A program made the translations under genes and the position numbers. The notes beneath the pieces are model-generated. The model saw only the letters and a program-made list of their open reading frames with translations. It was not told the origin of the DNA and did no database searches. Below, one piece after another: positions 59,147 to 64,000 of a DNA stretch of 64,000 nt (position 1 is its first letter; each line of letters opens with the position of its first letter). The stretch comes from Beijerinckiaceae bacterium (GTDB taxonomy: Bacteria; Pseudomonadota; Alphaproteobacteria; Rhizobiales; Beijerinckiaceae): the NCBI GenBank assembly GCA_027531565.1, contig JAPZSB010000009.1:1-64000 (forward strand), written 5' to 3'.

Positions 59147-60336
59147 TATTTGAAGCGAACCGCCATGCCGTCCTCGAGTTGCCTCGGTGGAAAGACAATC
59201 ACCGGCATCCCCGCCTGGAGCCCGCTGGCGACAGCCGCGACGTCGCCTGAACGGCGTGCAATCTCCACCAGGCGCATGCTCGCGCGGCCATTGACGATGG
59301 CGAAGACATGCCAGCCGGAGGCGCGCCGAAACAGGGCACCAACCGGCACGAGAATGGCTGAATCCAGCTCCGCGATCTGGATTCTCACCTCGACACGGTA
59401 ATTGTCGCCGAGCGTCTGGCGCATCTCGATGGCCGAAACCAGATCGATGACGACATTCGTCCGCTGCTCCTCAACGCCCAGCGCCGAGACTTTCGTGAAT
59501 CCGCCAGGCTCGACCCGCTGAAGGGTGCCGCGCAGGTCTTCCGGCCCGCCCCACCCCTCGATGACGACCGGCGCGCCGGGACGCATCTGCACGGCATCGA
59601 TGGTGAGGGGATCGGCCACGATCTCGAGATCGGCCAGATCGCCGATTTCGAGGAGGACCGTGCCAGCCTGCACCACCGTTTCATTCTCGATCGCCACGCG
59701 CAGGACCACGCCGGAGACCGGCGCGGTGATCTCGATCATGTCATGAACGCCGGGCTCGAGGCTGCGGCGCAAGGAGGCGGCCGCCTGCGCTTTCTGGTGG
59801 GTTGCGGCATGGACGCGCCGCTCCGCAGCGGCCACGTCGCGCCCGGCCAGCTGCGCTGCGGCGAGATCGCGTTCCAGCGCCGTCCCGGAAACGACGCCGC
59901 GTGCCAGCAGCTGGCGGGTGCGGTCCAGATCGGTTGCTGCCTTTTCCTGCGCGATGTGCGCCCGCGCCAGAAGGGCTTCCGCCTCCTCGACCTGCGCCTC
60001 CGAAGCCCCCAGCCGCTCCTCCAGCTCGGCACGGGTGCGGGCATCGACCAGCGCCGGCTGGACCGCACGCAGGACGGCGACAGGCGCATCCTTGGTAATG
60101 CGGTCGCCAGGCTTCAGTCTGACGCGTTCGATGCGCCCCGCACCGGGCGCTGACAGCGCATAGCGCTCCCGCACGCGGGTCCGGCCATCGGCGGCGACGC
60201 TCGCCACGAAGCGCCCTGTCACGACCGGTGCGGTTTCGACCAGGATCGCCTGAGGGCGGAGCAACCAGAACGCCGCGAGCGCGGCAATCGCCGATGAAAC
60301 GATCCAGAACAGGGTCCGACCTGCAGGCATTTTCAT
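59146..60336 (-). CDS. HlyD-type periplasmic adaptor of an ABC efflux system
   Basis: A 396-residue membrane-fusion protein. N-terminal transmembrane anchor (TLFWIVSSAIAALAAFWLL, residues 8-26), lipoyl half (GRIERVRLKPGDRITKDAPVAVL), a helical hairpin of about 110 residues (ARTRAELEERLGASEAQVEEAEALLA), then the second lipoyl half (ITAPVSGVVLRVAIENETVVQAG) and a beta-barrel domain. Its ATG overlaps the permease stop (ATGA). With the ATPase and permease it forms a tripartite efflux pump of the DevBCA/MacAB type. Confidence 0.88.
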   Translation of the reverse strand: MKMPAGRTLFWIVSSAIAALAAFWLLRPQAILVETAPVVTGRFVASVAADGRTRVRERYALSAPGAGRIERVRLKPGDRITKDAPVAVLRAVQPALVDARTRAELEERLGASEAQVEEAEALLARAHIAQEKAATDLDRTRQLLARGVVSGTALERDLAAAQLAGRDVAAAERRVHAATHQKAQAAASLRRSLEPGVHDMIEITAPVSGVVLRVAIENETVVQAGTVLLEIGDLADLEIVADPLTIDAVQMRPGAPVVIEGWGGPEDLRGTLQRVEPGGFTKVSALGVEEQRTNVVIDLVSAIEMRQTLGDNYRVEVRIQIAELDSAILVPVGALFRRASGWHVFAIVNGRASMRLVEIARRSGDVAAVASGLQAGMPVIVFPPRQLEDGMAVRFK

Positions 60337-62695
60337 TCCCTCGCCTTCAGCACTGCCACGAGATCGAGGCGATCCACCCTTTTGCGGATCAGCCACGCGC
60401 AAAGGGCGGATGCGACGATCATCGCCACCACGGCGATGACATAGGTGGATGACGCGATGACCGGCGGTATCTCGAAGCTCTCCGTGCTGCGGGCCGCAAG
60501 CAGCAGCCGGACAGCCCAGCCGGCCAGGGCGATGCCGATCCCGATCCCCGCCACCACGATAATGGCGAGCTCCGTGAGAAGGATGCCCGCTACTTCCTCC
60601 CGTGTGAAACCGAGGATCCTGAGGCTCGCAAGCTCGGTCGCACGCTCGTGGAGGGTCACGCGCGCCACATTGTAGACCACACCCACGACAATCAGCATGC
60701 CGAACAGCGTCAGCAGCCCCGCACTGACCATGATGAGGCCTACGACACGATCCTGGAACAGATCGAGCCAGACCTGCTTTGACGAGGTCGTGGCAATTGC
60801 AGGCATGGCCGCCAGCTGGCGGAACAGCGCCTTGCGATGCGCCGGATCGACCCGCAGCGCGACAACATTGATCAGCGGGCCTTCGCGCAGCAGGGTGTTC
60901 AGCGCAGCGATCGAGAGGGTCGCGCTCATGCCGAGCACATCGTCTGAAATGGCCGTCAGCGGAACATCGCGCACCAGCCGCCGTCCTTCGAGCACCTCCA
61001 CGGTCACGCTGTCGCCGATCCGCAGGCCCAGCCGCTCCACGAGACGACGGCTCAGCACAAGTCCCTCCTCGGGGACGGGCAGACGCGTGTAGTCGCTCTG
61101 CCGCGGGACATTCAGCTCGCCGCCCGGCGGGAGGCCGGAAAGCGCGGCACGATAGGTCCGGTGCTCCGATCGCAGGATCACAGGCACAACGCGCTGACCC
61201 TCGGCGAGCAGAACGCCCTCGAGCCGCCGGAAATCCTCGAGCGCGGAGGCAGGCCGTGCTTCGGTGAGGGTAACGTAGACATCGCCGCGCTGGATGCGGT
61301 CGAAGGTCATGTCGACCATGTAGTCGAGCGCGTCGAACCAGAAAAGCCCCAGCACGACGAGCGGCATCGCGAGCCCCACGCCGATCATCGACAGCGCAGA
61401 GCGCAACGGCCGCCCGATGATGCCGCGCAGGGCGATCCGCGATCGGGTGGACCAGACGAGCCCGAACCAGGCAGGAAGGGATGTTGCGCGGAACTGCGGC
61501 GGGGCCGGACGCAGGGCCGCCATCGCCGGCAACAGCACGATCCTCGTGACGGAACGCATTGCCGCCCCCATCGCGACAAGCAGACTGACCACGAACGAGG
61601 CAAGCACCGCCCAGATTTCGAGGCGATGCTCCATCACCGGAAAGCGGAAAAAGCCGCGATAGGCCTCCACGACCCAGATCGCGAGGACATGGCCGGCCAC
61701 GATTCCGATCCCCGCCCCGGTTACGGCAATTGCGCTCACGAGCAGGAAGTAATGTCGAAGGATCGGCCCGGAGGGGTAACCCAGAGCCTTGAGCGAGGCG
61801 ATCTGATCGCGTTGCGTCTCGACCAGCCGCCCGACAACCACAGTCAGCAGGAAGGCCGCGACTCCGAAGAACAGGGCTGGTGCGATCACCGCCAGCGTGC
61901 GCTGCTCGGTGAGTTCATCCGCCAGGAAGCGATCCGACGCATGATCCCGCCGCGTGATGGCACCCGTTCCGCCAAAGCGCGACAGCGCCTCATCGATTTC
62001 CGCAAGAACGCGCGGCACATGCGCGCCCGGCGCCAGCGTGAGAACCACGTCATTGAAAGCGCCGAACATGTCGAAGGCATTGGCCAGCGTTCGTTCGGGC
62101 GCCCAGAGCACCGCAAAATGGCGGTCATCCGGCAGGGGATCACCGGGGCGCGTGGCAAACACGAATTCCGGCGAAAGGGCCGTCCCCGAAACCACGAAGC
62201 TCTGAAGCCGCCCGTTCAGGATTCCCCGGAGGCCGTCACCGGGGCGCAAGCCGCGGCGCGCGGCGAAAGCCTCGTTGACGAGCACCTGATCCGCGCGCGC
62301 CGGATCCGGCCAGACGCCGCTCCGCAGCACGAGCCGGTTGAGCGCGGGCTGACCTTGCGGAGGCAACGCGAGCATGCGGCCCATGACCGGCAGTTCGCTG
62401 CCGGGATCATCGATCCGGATTGTCGCGGCGATGCGTGTGTCAAGAACACCCACCCCGTCGATGAGACGGAGCCGCTCGGCGACAGCAAGCGGCGCGCGCT
62501 TCAGCGAGACGAAGACATCCGGAAAGCGCCCGGCGGCATAGTGGTCGTTCCTGGCGCGGAGAAGGGTGGCATAGTTCGAGGCCGACATGACGAAAACGGC
62601 AATGCCGCTCGCGATCAGCAGCGCGATGCTGATGACCTGTGCGCGCAAGGCCCAGAGATCGCGCAGAGCCTTGCGGTTGAGCATGCCACCGGGGA

Positions 62696-62702
<7 letters not shown>
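60333..62702 (-). CDS. FtsX-type ABC permease (double FtsX domain)
   Basis: A 789-residue permease. One transmembrane helix at about residues 18-40 ([21 protein letters not shown]), a large periplasmic domain, a first FtsX block with three helices ([35 protein letters not shown]), a second periplasmic domain after residue 435, and a second FtsX block ([24 protein letters not shown]...[19 protein letters not shown]). Duplicated FtsX domains are typical of lipid- or antibiotic-extruding permeases. It overlaps the ATPase stop by 7 bp. Confidence 0.88.
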
Positions 62703-63451
<749 letters not shown>

Positions 63452-63707
63452 CGAGGGCCACCTCGCGCGATGCCTGGGGCGGATCGCCGGAACGATCCGA
63501 GTGGGACCCAGCGTACCACAGTTCTCCGGCCTTCCATCGGGAAGCGCCGGGTCAGGTGATCAGTCCGCCGGACCGCACCGGTGCACTCTTTCACGGTTGG
63601 GGAGAGGGCGCCTTGATCTGTCCCCGCGCCAAGGCACGCGTTTCCTGCCAGAATGACGGCGTGGACAAACCTGCGATACCGCGTGTTCGCCCGGTTGCGA
63701 TCGATGC
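63452..63707. other. Noncoding stretch, nothing recognised
   Basis: Upstream region of the efflux operon. No gene supported; the operon promoter should lie here. Confidence 0.4.
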
Positions 63708-63858
63708 AGCACTGTCATTTCAATACTCCGGTTGCCGCCCGGGCTGGTGCGGCTGCCCTCGGTCGAATGAGCCACGCCCGAATTGTCCGCTTGGCGCGGC
63801 CTGATCCATGCCGGGGCAGGGCATTTTCCGGGACGTTTTGGGTTCGGCTGACAGCACC
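63708..63858. mobile_element. 151-bp solo derivative of the IS6-like element
   Basis: A degenerate left end (GCACTGTCA) plus the transposase start (SHARIVR), joined directly to the right tail (GATCCATGCCGGGGCAGGG) and GGCTGACAGCACC at 63846-63858. All of the coding core is deleted. Confidence 0.65.
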
Positions 63859-64000
63859 GATTAGGCTAGCGGTCCAACGTTAACCGGAGCGAAGGTGGGA
63901 CTGTCGGCCAATCACCTTCTCTGGACGAGGCGGCTCAGATATTTTTGTGCCTAAAGCGTTAGTTTTTGGAGGACCTTGAAATTTTTTCTAGAAAATATAC
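63859..64000. other. Right window edge, becoming AT-rich, nothing recognised
   Basis: The last 60 bp become AT-rich with a GGAGG at about 63967. A gene may start beyond the window. Confidence 0.3.

Noticed and set aside
61270-61297. Seventh ECF-type promoter from GTAACG at 61270
   Set aside because: At 16-bp spacing the sequence is GGATGC rather than CG(A/T)A, and it lies inside the permease gene.

Overview
The window is GC-rich chromosomal DNA of an alphaproteobacterium. The genus cannot be fixed from sequence alone; the gene families (several TTT/Bug binding proteins, ugpBAEC, phnDCE, NrsF- and RskA-paired ECF sigma factors, PNPOx-GAF proteins) suit Hyphomicrobiales or Rhodospirillales. 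I saw no tRNA, rRNA, CRISPR array or phage genes. Functional modules are separated by at least a dozen remnants of one IS6-like element family, whose ends read GGCACTGTCAGA or GGTGCTGTCAGA, so the region is a mosaic stitched together by IS debris.

Layout. 0-3.6 kb: LysR regulator divergent from a PrpF/GalD-type isomerase and a Bug binding protein. 3.7-5.0 kb: an AT-rich toxin C-terminus/Imm26 immunity remnant between two matching IS fragments, then a 181-bp MITE. 5.1-7.2 kb: HxlR regulator, QorB-like reductase, secreted intradiol-dioxygenase-like protein. 8.0-12.6 kb: small secreted protein, IclR regulator, Bug protein, ThDP enzyme. 13.2-21.2 kb: ugpBAEC and phnDCE import operons and a TIM-barrel isomerase, with PHO boxes. 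22-23.4 kb: a VCBS-like secreted protein and a peroxiredoxin-like protein.

23.7-40.1 kb is the most striking part. An ECF sigma factor, its NrsF-type anti-sigma factor and an MTA phosphorylase are followed by an eight-gene, largely overlapping minus-strand operon (MerA-like flavoprotein, TVP38, DUF547, rhodanese, GT-C mannosyltransferase-like protein, GT2, TIGR04282-like, TIGR03169-like NDH-2). Next come a CrtC/AttH-like protein, a TIGR04283-like glycosyltransferase, a metallophosphoesterase, a second PhnD-PhnE-PhnC transporter and a radical SAM enzyme. Six promoters with the same architecture (GTAACG, exactly 16 bp, CG(A/T)A) precede the sigma factor and the other transcription units, including a bidirectional pair sharing a palindromic -35. 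This points to a single-sigma regulon encoding import, radical chemistry, nucleoside cleavage and glycosylation. It resembles arsenosugar biosynthesis logic but has neither arsM nor a canonical arsS.

40.2-44.4 kb: a membrane protein/XRE pair and an ECF-RskA-fasciclin unit whose 5' end is touched by a MITE. 44.7-55.6 kb: a cell-envelope locus with two paralogous lipoprotein/outer-membrane-barrel pairs, a third barrel, secreted proteins, an AraC regulator and a hybrid kinase/LuxR regulator pair. 56-59 kb: PNPOx-GAF fusion, PNPOx protein, cytochrome c, cupin. 59.1-63.5 kb: an ABC efflux operon (ATPase, double-FtsX permease, HlyD adaptor). The right end is noncoding with another MITE.
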